Positions 26,677-35,637 of a DNA stretch of 64,000 nucleotides are shown one piece after another. The notes under the pieces are model-generated. The model did not search any database and was not told the DNA's origin. It saw only the letters and a program-made list of their open reading frames with translations. The DNA is from Gordonia hongkongensis (GTDB taxonomy: Bacteria; Actinomycetota; Actinomycetes; Mycobacteriales; Mycobacteriaceae), in contig NZ_CP095552.1 in the NCBI RefSeq assembly GCF_023078355.1, positions 62,001 to 126,000 of the forward strand, given 5' to 3'. Each line of letters starts with the position of its first letter. The stretch's first letter is position 1. Both the position numbers and the translations under genes were made by a program.

Positions 26677-28172
26677 GGCGCGTTCAATCGGTCGATGCAA
26701 CACTGGGTTGTTGTAGCGAGTGTAGTTGTTCGCCAAAGACTTCGGCGGGAGTTTTCCATCCAAGGACTTTTCTAGGACGGTTGTTGAGGGTGTAGGCGAT
26801 GGCCTCGAGGTCCTCAGCTGACCACCGCGACAGATCAGTTCCCTTAGGAAAATATTGGCGCAGAACACCATTGGTGTTCTCGTTGGATGGTCGCTGCCAC
26901 GGTGAGTGCGGATCGGCGAAGAACACCTGCGTTCCGGTGTCCATCGCGAACTGGGCGTGAGCGGACAGTTCCTTGCCGCGATCCCACGTCAACGTTTTGC
27001 GCAACTGCTGCGGCAGCGCGGCGATCGACGCTGTCAGTCCTGCATTCATCGCGATGGCACCGTAGCCACCGAGTGCGGGCCCGTTCTTCACAGGCGGCTG
27101 CTCACCCCAGCCCTGCTGGCGTGGCAGATGCACCAGAAGTGTTGCACGACTACGACGTTCAACGATCGTGCCGATCGCCGATCTCCCAGTTCCGATAATC
27201 AGATCACCCTCCCAGTGCCCGGGGACGGCACGGTCCTCGGCCTCGGCAGGGCGCTGACTGAACACGACATCGGAGGTGACGTGACCCTGCGGCTTGTTGC
27301 GCGAGCGGGCCCGCGGCTCCCTCAGTGCACGTCCGGTGCGCAGGCACGCGACCAGCTCACGTTTGAGCGCGCCGCGGCCCTCGATGAACAGGGACTGGTA
27401 GATCGCCTCGTGACTGATACGCATGGATTCATCATCGGGGAAGTCGACCTTCAAACGCTGGGAGATCTGCTCTGGACTCCACGCCAGCGACCACCGCCGG
27501 TTGGCCCGGTGCGGTTTGTTAAGCCCCTTCCATGGCGGTGGCGTGGGGCCCGCAGCGATCGTGCCATCGGGACGGCGGACAACGCCGGCCAGGCGGTCCT
27601 GTACGTACTCCCGCAACTCGACGTGGGCCACGAGCTTCGCTGTTTTCGGGCGCTTGGCGGCCTGCTGGGCTTTCCACTGCGCCACCAACGCCCGATACTC
27701 GAGCTTCCCGCTCCTGGTTGCGGCGTTGCGCCGTAGCTCACGCGAGATCGTGGCCGGACTCCGCCCGATCCACCGTGCGATCTCACGCACCCCACGATCC
27801 TGGGCGCGTAGCAGCGCGATCTCTTCCCGTTCGGCGAAGGATAGATAGCGGCCCGAAGGCTCATCCAGACTCAGCGGCCTCATGCCGCCAGCGTGGCGGA
27901 ACCAGCGTGTACCCACCGGCACCGACACACCGACAGCGATCGATGCCTGTGCCGTGCTCACCCCCGTCGCGACCACCCGCCAAAACTCACGTTGCACCTG
28001 CCGCGACGGCTCCGGCCGCCCCGGCGATCGCATCGCCGGCCGAAGTGCACGATCAGCACGCCACTGCCGACGAACACCTACCGCCACATCGCTGGTCCTC
28101 CGACTCCAGTCCGCCGTAGCCACCGCAAACACCTCCATGATCATGGTGTTGCGACGACCAGTTGAATCCGCC
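26677..28172. mobile_element. IS30-family element copy 1, 1496 bp
   Basis: Ends GGCGCGTTCAATCGGTCGAT and GGCGGATTCAACTGGTCGTC (read inward) form imperfect inverted repeats of about 27 bp. The left flank is IS3 element B and the right flank is IS3 element A, so this copy is a recombination product rather than a simple insertion. Identical to the copy at 56807-58302. Confidence 0.9.
26684..28144 (-). CDS. IS30-family transposase (copy 1)
   Basis: 486 residues. HTH (VREIARWIGRSPATISRELRRNA), then the IS30 DDE core: GHWEGDLIIG (first Asp), LTWDRGKELSAHAQF (second Asp), FADPHSPWQRPSNENTNGVL (Glu), and the C-terminal LNNRPRKVLGWKTPAEVF. An N-terminal extension of about 110 residues includes a second HTH-like region (ATGVSTAQASIAVGVSVPVGTRWFRHAGG), as in the longer actinobacterial IS30 members. 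It appears intact. Confidence 0.93.
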   Translation of the reverse strand: MIMEVFAVATADWSRRTSDVAVGVRRQWRADRALRPAMRSPGRPEPSRQVQREFWRVVATGVSTAQASIAVGVSVPVGTRWFRHAGGMRPLSLDEPSGRYLSFAEREEIALLRAQDRGVREIARWIGRSPATISRELRRNAATRSGKLEYRALVAQWKAQQAAKRPKTAKLVAHVELREYVQDRLAGVVRRPDGTIAAGPTPPPWKGLNKPHRANRRWSLAWSPEQISQRLKVDFPDDESMRISHEAIYQSLFIEGRGALKRELVACLRTGRALREPRARSRNKPQGHVTSDVVFSQRPAEAEDRAVPGHWEGDLIIGTGRSAIGTIVERRSRATLLVHLPRQQGWGEQPPVKNGPALGGYGAIAMNAGLTASIAALPQQLRKTLTWDRGKELSAHAQFAMDTGTQVFFADPHSPWQRPSNENTNGVLRQYFPKGTDLSRWSAEDLEAIAYTLNNRPRKVLGWKTPAEVFGEQLHSLQQPSVASTD

Positions 28173-28793
28173 TTGCACTCCGCGGTCGGAGTGGTGGATC
28201 AGCCCGGCCACGTCGTGGCCGGCACGCGACCGTGCCCACAATCCCATGTTCAGGGCGTCGAGGGCGAGGTCGGTGTGCATGGTGGTCGAGACCTGCCAGC
28301 CGACGACCATCCGCGAGAACACGTCCAGGACGAACGCCGCGTACACCCAGCCCGAGTGGGTGCGGATGTAGGTCAGGTCCGCCACCCACAACGCGTTCGG
28401 TGCCGCCGCGGTGAACTGACGGTTGACCCGGTCAGCCGGCCGGGGTGTTTCAGCTCCCTCGCTGCGCGTGGTCTTGCGTGTCTTGAGTCTCGCTATCCCT
28501 TGCAGCCCATCGGCTTTCATCAATCGCTCGACGGTGCAGCGGGCAGCACTATGGCCCTGTCTGCGCAATTGGGCATGCACCTTGCGGGCACCGTAGACGC
28601 CGAGGTTGTCGGCATGCACCGCGCGGACCTGGGTAAGGAGCTCCCGGTCACGCACCACACGAGGCGCCTCGGTCTTCTGGGGGCTCAGGTGGGCTCGTAC
28701 CGTGGACGGAGCGATCTGGGCGGACGTATCGCGCAATGCCGCACAGATCGGATCGACTCCGTGTTCATCGCGGTGAGCCGCGACGAACTCCAC
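28173..28793 (-). pseudogene. IS3 copy A2 orfB, N-terminal 207 residues
   Basis: The frame starts MEFVAAHRDEHGVDPICAAL (GTG start) and includes [19 protein letters not shown] with the first two catalytic Asp, but is cut after [10 protein letters not shown] by IS30. The final Glu region is missing, so the product is inactive. The frame around [15 protein letters not shown] is intact here, unlike copy A1. Confidence 0.88.
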
Positions 28794-28795
28794 GA

Positions 28796-29122
28796 TCAGC
28801 GCTGTGGGCGGTCGATCTCCGCCGCAAAGAAAGCCGAAGCCTGCTTCAAGATCGTGTTCGCTCGCCGCAGTTCACGGTTCTCCCGCTCCAACGCCGCGAT
28901 GCGGTCAGCGTCCTCACTCGTGGTGCCCGGGCGGACCCCGCCGTCGATCTCGGCCTGACGAACCCAATTGCGCAACGCCTCGGGATGGACTCCGAGCTGA
29001 TCGGCGATCCGCTTGATCGCACCTCTCGACGAATCGGGATCTCGTCGCGCTTCACATGCCATCCGGGTGGCCCGGTCCTTGAGTTCCTCACTGTACTTGC
29101 GTGGTGCTGCCATGCTCTCCAT
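28796..29122 (-). CDS. IS3 copy A2 orfA
   Basis: 108 residues identical to the OrfA of copies A1, A3 and A4, with the HTH and C-terminal leucine zipper. It may still make an OrfA protein, which in IS3 elements can inhibit transposition. Confidence 0.85.
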   Translation of the reverse strand: MESMAAPRKYSEELKDRATRMACEARRDPDSSRGAIKRIADQLGVHPEALRNWVRQAEIDGGVRPGTTSEDADRIAALERENRELRRANTILKQASAFFAAEIDRPQR

Positions 29123-29165
29123 CCTTCACAGGTTCGAGAGCCTCCGACAGACCCGGGGCGGTTCA

Positions 29166-29352
29166 ACCACCAGCCAGCCGCGTACCAAGGTCAGTGCAGC
29201 TAGCGTTTGAATTAGGACGCAACTCATCTATCACGGGCGACGGTGCTGCGTCATGCTTATGCCCCTCCTACCTGTTGACGGAATGGTCGGGATATTCAGC
29301 GACCGACGCTTGTCAGATCCCCATGGGTCCGTCCGCGTGACTTTTGCGATGG
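29166..29352. other. intergenic region between IS3 A2 and MmpL, nothing recognised
   Basis: 187 bases downstream of the MmpL gene. No open frame with family likeness and no convincing hairpin are seen. Confidence 0.4.
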
Positions 29353-32300
29353 TCAAGGGGCGAGCCGGAAACGGTCGATGTCACCCGGCCACCAGCTCGC
29401 AGTGCCCAGCAGCACCGCTAGCGCCGGGACTACTAAGGTCCGCACCAGGAACGTGTCGAGCAGCAAACCGACACCGATGATGAACCCGATTTGCACCATC
29501 ACATCGATGGACCCGACCATCAGCCCAAACATGCTGGCCGCGAATATCAACCCAGCCGAGGTGATGACCGACCCGGTGTAAGCGACGGTACGCATTACGC
29601 CGACCCGCACGCTCCACCTCGTTTCCTCTCTCAGCCGTGACACCAGCAGCATGTTGTAGTCGGCGCCCACCGCCACCAAGACAATGAACGACACCAGTGG
29701 CACGGGCCAGGCGATCCCGGCACCGAGGATGTGTTGAAGTACGAGCACACCAATACCGAGAGCCGCCATGTAGTTCAAGACGACGGTTGCAAGGAGATAG
29801 ACAGGTGCAACGACGGCCCGCAACAGCAGCATCAGGATCAGACCCACGATGAGAAGGGTGGCTATGCCGAGCAGTTTGAAATCGTACGACAACAGTCGCT
29901 GGACGTCGGCATTGATCGCAGGAAAGCCCGCAACAGAAGCACGTCCGCCCTCCAGAGTGGTGTTCGGCATCGCGTTCTCGGCGACGCTGGACAGCTCGTT
30001 CGCCAGCGTCATTGCATCGGCAGAGTATGGGTCGTAGGCGGTCTGTACCGCATAGCGCACGGTTTTCCCGTCGGACGAGATGAACTGTCGAGCGACCTGA
30101 CTGAACTGCTGGTCCTTGAACGCATCCGCGGGGAGATAGAAGCCGGTTGCCGAGTCAGAATCGCCGACCTCCCGTGCGGGAGCCCGAAGCTGTGCGGCGA
30201 CCTGTGCCAGTCCACTGAGTAGCTGAAGGTTGCTGTCCACCAGAGCACCGACTCCGTTCGACAACTGACGCGCGCCGTCGGCAAGTGCGCCGACGCCGGA
30301 TTCGAGTTGCGAGAGCCTGTTCCCGAGGTCCTGTCCGCCGATGGCTTGTAGTGCAGAATCCAGCGTTTGAAGAGAACGCTGCAGCTGTGCAATGTTGGTC
30401 GAGCCTGGCGCACTCACGCGGCCGAGCTGCGCGGCAAAGTCAGCCACCCTCCCAAGCGACTGATCATCCGCGAGTGCCCGGATGTCGGCCATTTGCGCGC
30501 GCAGTGCCGAGCACTGCGCGATCTGCTGGCACCACGGATTGTCTAACGCGGACAACGCCGGCGCGACCGCATCTGCCGCAGACTGGGCCCGACGTGCGAG
30601 TTGAGACAGCTCGGGCGCTTGCTTGGAAAACTGTCTAAGCCTTGGGGCAGCGTTCGCCAGTTGGTTCACAAGCGGCCGATACTCGTCGAGCTGCGGGCCA
30701 AATGACGACACCTCGTCGAGCAACCCCGACAGCGGAGCGAGGTTGGAGGATATCTGGTCTTCTAACAGTGCCAGGCCTCCGGCGAGCTGCTCTGACCCCG
30801 TCTTCAGGACGGCCAGATCACCCTTGCGGGCCTGTCCATCACCGGTCTCCTCGGTGATCTTGGTACCGATCTGATCATTCTGCCAAGATAATTGCGCCTG
30901 CTCTAGCTTCTCACCGGTCGGCCGCGTCACGCCAATGACCCTGGTCACGCCGGGAATCTGCGCGACGCGGGAGGCTAGCTGGTCGAGGTCGGCAAGGCCT
31001 TGAGCCGTGCGCATGTCGTTCTCGGACTCCACCACCAAGAATTCTGAGATGATGATGTCTTTCGGGAAGTGGCGGTTGAGAAGCGCGTATCCTTCGTTGC
31101 TCCCTGTGTCAGGTGGCTGCCCCTCGCGATCGTCGTAGGTGATCTGAATTGTTGCGGCGACCATGGCGAGGCCGATCAACACGACCACACTGATCGCGAG
31201 CAGAGGGACCGGCCGCCGGATAACCATGACTCCGACTCTTCTCCAGTAATCCCGCGTCAGGTCACGGCGGGGAAGGCCGGCGCCTTTCTTGGCAGCGAAA
31301 GAGAGTACGAGGGGCAGCAATGTCACCGTCGCCAAGAATGCGAAAGCTATGGCGATTGCGCAGGCCGGACCCAAAGTGTTAAACACACTGAGCTTGGCGA
31401 AGGCCATAGCCAGGAACGCTAGGGCCACAGTGCCCGCCGACGCTAGAACCACGCGGCCGATAGTTGCATTCGCGTGGGCGATAGCGACATCAGGAGAGTA
31501 ACCCGCTCGAATACCTTCATGATAGCGGCTGATGAGGAACACCGAATAGTCAACTCCGGCACCAAAGATGATGACGGTCATGAACATTGACGTGAACTGG
31601 GATACCGGCATGCCCAGCTCGCCCAGTCCAGATAGAACTCCGCGACCCACAGCCAAGCTCATGCCCACGACAAGCAGCGGCATCAGCGCGGTGAAGACCG
31701 AACGATAGACGATCAGGAGGATCACGGCGATCAGCAGCACGGTGGCAACAGTGATCAGGACCAGATCCGACTCGCCCACGGCGAGTTGGTCGCTAAAGGT
31801 CGCGGGCGGGCCTGTCACACGGACTGTCGTCCCACTGTCACGAAAGATACTCTCAGCGATCTCACGCACCGCTGCGACCGCCTCCGCGGTATCGGGTCCC
31901 CCGAGTGTGCCGGCCACTCCCACGGGCAGATACCAGGCTTGCTTGTCTTTGCTGAGAGCCTGACTTGCGGTGAGGGGATCGCTCAGCAGGTCCCGGACAG
32001 CGATGACGTGCCTGTCGTCCGCCCGCAGGGTGTCGACAAGCACGTGATATCGATCGCGGGTGTTGTCGGACAGGCCTGCACTGTTCTCCATCACAACGAA
32101 TACTGTGGTCTTGGCGCCGCGCTCGTCGAAAGCGGCGCCCATACGGTCCAAGGTCTGAAAAGACGGGACTCCGGCCGGGATCGGATCCACAGATTGTTCC
32201 CGTATCACTGACTCCAGTTGAGGAAAGAGAAGGCCTAAGCCGATGGCGGCGCCGAGCCAGACCAGCGTCACAATCCCTTTGCGGCGGAGGGTAAACCATG

Positions 32301-32385
32301 CAACCCGCTCAAGGGTCGGACTGTATTCGCCGAGTTTCTCGCCCCCTCTCGACGGGCGGGTTCGAATGGGAGACGAACTCACCAT
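29353..32385 (-). CDS. MmpL-type RND transporter (first copy)
   Basis: 1010 residues from ATG 32385 (AGAGGAAA ribosome site); the frame is open further upstream but without a ribosome site. Twelve membrane helices in the RND pattern: helix 1 (GIVTLVWLGAAIGLGLLF), a first porter loop with QSVDPIPAGVPSFQ, helices with FGAGVDYSVFLISRYHE, then a second half with VAVGADYNMLLVSRLREE. The second porter loop contains long coiled-coil stretches (LAGGLALLEDQISSNLAPLSG). MmpL proteins export or move lipids and hydrophobic compounds. Co-transcribed with DUF4873. Confidence 0.9.
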   Translation of the reverse strand: MVSSSPIRTRPSRGGEKLGEYSPTLERVAWFTLRRKGIVTLVWLGAAIGLGLLFPQLESVIREQSVDPIPAGVPSFQTLDRMGAAFDERGAKTTVFVVMENSAGLSDNTRDRYHVLVDTLRADDRHVIAVRDLLSDPLTASQALSKDKQAWYLPVGVAGTLGGPDTAEAVAAVREIAESIFRDSGTTVRVTGPPATFSDQLAVGESDLVLITVATVLLIAVILLIVYRSVFTALMPLLVVGMSLAVGRGVLSGLGELGMPVSQFTSMFMTVIIFGAGVDYSVFLISRYHEGIRAGYSPDVAIAHANATIGRVVLASAGTVALAFLAMAFAKLSVFNTLGPACAIAIAFAFLATVTLLPLVLSFAAKKGAGLPRRDLTRDYWRRVGVMVIRRPVPLLAISVVVLIGLAMVAATIQITYDDREGQPPDTGSNEGYALLNRHFPKDIIISEFLVVESENDMRTAQGLADLDQLASRVAQIPGVTRVIGVTRPTGEKLEQAQLSWQNDQIGTKITEETGDGQARKGDLAVLKTGSEQLAGGLALLEDQISSNLAPLSGLLDEVSSFGPQLDEYRPLVNQLANAAPRLRQFSKQAPELSQLARRAQSAADAVAPALSALDNPWCQQIAQCSALRAQMADIRALADDQSLGRVADFAAQLGRVSAPGSTNIAQLQRSLQTLDSALQAIGGQDLGNRLSQLESGVGALADGARQLSNGVGALVDSNLQLLSGLAQVAAQLRAPAREVGDSDSATGFYLPADAFKDQQFSQVARQFISSDGKTVRYAVQTAYDPYSADAMTLANELSSVAENAMPNTTLEGGRASVAGFPAINADVQRLLSYDFKLLGIATLLIVGLILMLLLRAVVAPVYLLATVVLNYMAALGIGVLVLQHILGAGIAWPVPLVSFIVLVAVGADYNMLLVSRLREETRWSVRVGVMRTVAYTGSVITSAGLIFAASMFGLMVGSIDVMVQIGFIIGVGLLLDTFLVRTLVVPALAVLLGTASWWPGDIDRFRLAP

Positions 32386-32467
32386 GTGAAATTTCCTCTC
32401 GACCTGAAGTGGGCGACCCAATCGTGCGCACCCGTTATGCGAACGTCCGTGCGGCGGTGGATGGTTG

Positions 32468-32806
32468 TCACTTGCGGTGGTGCTCGGCCATGTCTTCGAC
32501 CTCCTCGAGAGTGGTGGGCAGGTGGTATGGGGGGGTGCTCTTACCTGAGATGCGGTATCGGCCCCAGAAGTCGGGATCCCCGACGACACACTCCGCTCGG
32601 CCCTCGGGGGTCGTAAATACAGCGATCGCGCGGGCGCCCTTCAGGAGCTCGTCGAGCTCATCATTCTTCTGAATCCGGCCATACCAGGTGTAGAGGCCGT
32701 TCAGCGGCTGGAAATAGCCTTTGATCTTCGCTTCGACATGGATCTCCGTCCCGCGGCACACCAGGGTTCCTTCGCCGGAGTAGTCGAGGTCATGGTCGTC
32801 AGACAT
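32468..32806 (-). CDS. DUF4873 domain protein
   Basis: 112 residues: DYSGEGTLVCRGTEIHVEAKIKGYFQPLNGLYTWYGRIQKND...GRAECVVGDPDFWGRYRISGKSTPPY. This is the pattern of DUF4873, a small beta-rich domain often found in mycolate actinobacteria either alone or fused to FAD monooxygenases. It lies 82 nt upstream of MmpL on the same strand and is divergent from the AurF-like oxygenase. It may be an accessory protein of the monooxygenase pathway; no activity is known to me. Confidence 0.8.
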   Translation of the reverse strand: MSDDHDLDYSGEGTLVCRGTEIHVEAKIKGYFQPLNGLYTWYGRIQKNDELDELLKGARAIAVFTTPEGRAECVVGDPDFWGRYRISGKSTPPYHLPTTLEEVEDMAEHHRK

Positions 32807-32855
32807 GCAGCCCTACCTTCTTCGCATTGAGCGTTGACAAATAACGCGGTTCGTG

Positions 32856-32884
32856 GATACTAGCAGTACCAGATACTGCGAGTA
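32856..32884. promoter_or_regulatory. palindromic operator between the DUF4873-MmpL and AurF-like operons
   Basis: TACTA-G-CAGTA at 32858-32868 followed by CCAGA, then TACTG at 32874-32878 and CGAGTA. The core is the exact reverse complement of TACTGCTAGTA at 40254-40264, and the block CAGTACCAGATACTG matches the mce site at 14 of 15 bases. It lies in the 133-bp gap and can control both divergent operons. Confidence 0.7.
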
Positions 32885-32939
32885 ATGGGTACTGGGCGCC
32901 AGGCCCCGACTCCCAGCCTTGAACGACCGAGGAGAAGAC

Positions 32940-33908
32940 ATGACCGTGCAGGATGCCCATATCAAGCCCGACTTTTCACAGGAGGGCATGGCCCGGGTGA
33001 ACGGGCGCAAGCCCGTCGACATGGAACGATCTGCAGGTCGTCTGTTGCGGTCTTCCGCGGAGAAGTTCTACGACGCGGAGATCGACATCGACTGGGAGTC
33101 GCCCTGGGAGGAAGGCAAGTACTTTCTGCCAGAGCACCGGGTGTCGCTATACGGCACCAAACTATGGAACAAGATGACCGAGGAGCAGCGTCGCGAGCTG
33201 GGACGCCACGAGATCGTGAGCATCCTCAGTTTCGGCATCTACGCAGAGAACCTCTTGAGTTCGGCGCTCCTGCGCATGTCGGCAAAGGGGGCCCTAACCG
33301 ATCAGAAGTCCCTATACGCGCTAACAGAAATCGGCGATGAGTCCCGCCATTCCACTATGTTCGCGCGCCTCATTAACAAAACAGGCGTGCCCCCTTACAA
33401 GCTCCCTAAGGGCTTCTTGAGCTTCGCAAAGATCCTGCATTTCGTCCCGCTCGGACCGTCGGTGTCCGGAGCCACGCTGCTGATCGAGGAAATCCTGGAC
33501 CGCGCCCAGCGCGAGGCGATGAACGACCCCAGTATGCAGCCTCAGCTTCGCCAGCTCATGAAGATCCATGTCCTCGAGGAAGCCCGTCACATTACCTTTG
33601 CGCGACTGGAGATGATCGAAGGCATGCAGCGTCGACGTAAGGCGACGCGCGCTTGGCACCGAGGGGTGCTTGCCGTCATCGCGAACCTGGCGTACCCGCT
33701 GCTCATTAATCCGAAAGTGTACCCCGCAGTGGGAATTAGCCGCTGGCGTGGCGTATGGGCACAACAAACCAGCCCAAACTATCGGACCAACCTGCAGTTC
33801 ATGTCGGAGCCCATGATTCGGTTCTTCCATGAGGCGGGAATGCTGGGAGGCAAGTTCACAATGGCCATGTGGCGCGCGACGCGGAGCCTTCCCGACGATC
33901 TCCGCTGA
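32940..33908 (+). CDS. AurF-like diiron oxygenase
   Basis: 322 residues from ATG 32940 (GAGGAGAAGAC upstream). Four-helix-bundle iron ligands are visible: FGIYAENLLSSAL (Glu), EIGDESRHSTMFARL (Glu and His), LLIEEILDRAQ (Glu) and HVLEEARHITFARLEM (Glu and His). The ExxxH motifs and overall order match the AurF/CmlI family, which oxidise aryl-amines to nitro groups; many actinobacterial members have unknown substrates. It opens an operon with a BVMO, SDR, reductase and hydrolase, so C-H hydroxylation of a hydrophobic substrate is equally possible. Confidence 0.85.
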   Translation: MTVQDAHIKPDFSQEGMARVNGRKPVDMERSAGRLLRSSAEKFYDAEIDIDWESPWEEGKYFLPEHRVSLYGTKLWNKMTEEQRRELGRHEIVSILSFGIYAENLLSSALLRMSAKGALTDQKSLYALTEIGDESRHSTMFARLINKTGVPPYKLPKGFLSFAKILHFVPLGPSVSGATLLIEEILDRAQREAMNDPSMQPQLRQLMKIHVLEEARHITFARLEMIEGMQRRRKATRAWHRGVLAVIANLAYPLLINPKVYPAVGISRWRGVWAQQTSPNYRTNLQFMSEPMIRFFHEAGMLGGKFTMAMWRATRSLPDDLR

Positions 33909-34069
33909 TCTCCGTTCACGCGGCCGAGCCGTCACGGTCGACATCAGTTAGACCTGTGCGGAGCATTCTCGATGGCTTCGCGATCACTTCCGCCTCAACA
34001 GATCACCCGCTGCCACTGTGCGCAGGTGATGTGTTGTGCCAACGAACCCACGAGGGAGAAAGCATAAAC

Positions 34070-35590
34070 ATGGCATCTTCAACTACCCGGCGCGCCTCGC
34101 GCGCCGCCGCCAAAACCGACTCAACCGACGACCCGATTTCGACCAAGATTCTGATCATCGGAAGCGGGTTCTCTGGTCTCGGGATGGCCGCACAGCTAAG
34201 ACGTCGCGGGTACAGCGACTTTCTAATCCTGGAGAAGGCAAGCTCCGTCGGTGGAACCTGGCGCGACAATACCTATCCGGGCTGTGCATGTGACGTCCCG
34301 TCGCTGATGTACTCGTACTCATTCGAAAGTCGAGGTAGCTGGTCGAAGGTGTGGTCGTCACAACCAGAAATTGAGCGGTATCTACAAGACGTCGCGGACA
34401 AGCGCGGCGTGACACAAAAGATTCATTTCGGTCAGAAGTTGGTTTCCGGATACTGGAGCGAGTCAGAGTCGCGGTGGCACCTGCGTACTGAGTCCGGACG
34501 TGAGTACATTGCTCAGTTCGTAGTTTCAGGAGTCGGTGCGCTGCATATCCCCAATTTTCCCGAAATTTCGGGGATTGAGGACTTTAAAGGCGAAGCGTTT
34601 CACTCCGCACAGTGGGATCATTCGGTGGATCTGGAGGGCAAGCGTGTCGCCGTGATCGGCACTGGTGCCAGCGCTATCCAGTTTGTGCCGTTCGTACAGA
34701 AGGAGGCCATGTCCCTCAAGGTCTTCCAGCGAACCCCTGCCTGGGTCCTACCCCGCAAGAATTTCACCGTTCCGCCGGCCCTGCGGACTCTTCTGAGCAG
34801 ACTCCCGATTGCACGTCGTATCGCCAGGTGGTCGGTGTACTGGGGTGCGGAGAGCCTAGCCTTCGGCCTCAACGGTCACTCCAACCTTATGCGGCCAATC
34901 GAACGGGTCGCTCGGTGGAACATTGAACGCTCCATCTCTGATCCGGCACTACGCAAGAAACTGACCCCGTCATATCGCATCGGCTGTAAGCGAATTCTGG
35001 GGTCAAACGACTATTACCCTGCACTTGCGGCGCCCAACACCACCGTCATCAGCGATCGGATTGAGAGGGTCACCGCTGATTCCATCATCACCTCAGACGG
35101 CGTCGAGCACCTCATCGACGTAATTATTTATGCGACCGGTTTTCACGTGACTGATGGTTTCGATCAGCTCGCCCTGAAAGGTGCCACTGGCGAGGATCTC
35201 CCGTCCCACTGGCATCAGACGGGGATTAACACGCACCTGGGCATCACGACCGAGGGTTTTCCCAACCTGTTTTTCCTCCTCGGACCCAACACGGGCCTCG
35301 GCCACAACTCAGTGGTGTTCATGATCGAGCAACAGATCAAATACATCATGAAGGCCATCGACACAGTAGAAAGCCGAGGCGCTGAGAAGGTTGACGTACG
35401 CCCGTCCGTGCAAGAACAGTTCAACACCGACATCCAGCGGAAGCTGGCCAAGGGAGTGTGGACCAACGGCGGCTGCACGAGTTGGTATCTCGACTCGCAG
35501 GGCGTCAACCGGACCGTGTGGCCGGGCTTCACATGGCAGTACTGGCGCGCCACAAAAGATTTCGACCCCGCCGAGTACGACATCGCCTGA
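34070..35590 (+). CDS. Baeyer-Villiger-type flavin monooxygenase
   Basis: 506 residues from ATG 34070 (GAGGGAGAAAGC upstream). First Rossmann motif GSGFSGLG (31-38), the BVMO fingerprint FKGEAFHSAQWD (172-183, FxGxxxHxxxW-D), second Rossmann motif GTGAS (197-201), then the late ATGFHVTDGF motif. Type I enzymes use FAD and NADPH to insert oxygen next to a carbonyl, giving an ester or lactone. Similar to MymA/EthA-like actinobacterial enzymes. A ketone made by the diiron oxygenase and SDR would be a natural substrate, and the hydrolase at 37.6 kb could open the ester. Confidence 0.92.
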   Translation: MASSTTRRASRAAAKTDSTDDPISTKILIIGSGFSGLGMAAQLRRRGYSDFLILEKASSVGGTWRDNTYPGCACDVPSLMYSYSFESRGSWSKVWSSQPEIERYLQDVADKRGVTQKIHFGQKLVSGYWSESESRWHLRTESGREYIAQFVVSGVGALHIPNFPEISGIEDFKGEAFHSAQWDHSVDLEGKRVAVIGTGASAIQFVPFVQKEAMSLKVFQRTPAWVLPRKNFTVPPALRTLLSRLPIARRIARWSVYWGAESLAFGLNGHSNLMRPIERVARWNIERSISDPALRKKLTPSYRIGCKRILGSNDYYPALAAPNTTVISDRIERVTADSIITSDGVEHLIDVIIYATGFHVTDGFDQLALKGATGEDLPSHWHQTGINTHLGITTEGFPNLFFLLGPNTGLGHNSVVFMIEQQIKYIMKAIDTVESRGAEKVDVRPSVQEQFNTDIQRKLAKGVWTNGGCTSWYLDSQGVNRTVWPGFTWQYWRATKDFDPAEYDIA

Positions 35591-35637
35591 GCCCGAACGC
35601 ACGGAGAGACACGATTCGTAGAAATGGTGAGACGACA

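Larger units (their letters stand above)
26677..29165. repeat. 2489-bp direct repeat, left copy (partner 56807-59295)
   Basis: IS30 plus the adjoining part of IS3 element A occur twice in the same order and orientation at a spacing of 30,130 bp. The encoded proteins are identical. The two together define a segment that homologous recombination could delete or circularise. Confidence 0.9.
28173..29165. mobile_element. IS3 element A, partial copy A2 (promoter-proximal two thirds)
   Basis: Identical to the corresponding part of copy A4 at 58303-59295, ending at the TGAACCGCC inverted repeat. It holds complete orfA and the first 207 codons of orfB, up to the Gln of HHSDRGVQ, where IS30 copy 1 begins. 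The other IS end is absent. Confidence 0.88.

Noticed and set aside
27882..28958. 358-residue plus-strand frame (and its copy at 58012)
   Set aside because: Antisense to IS30 and IS3 transposase genes; its repetition only reflects the IS repeat.
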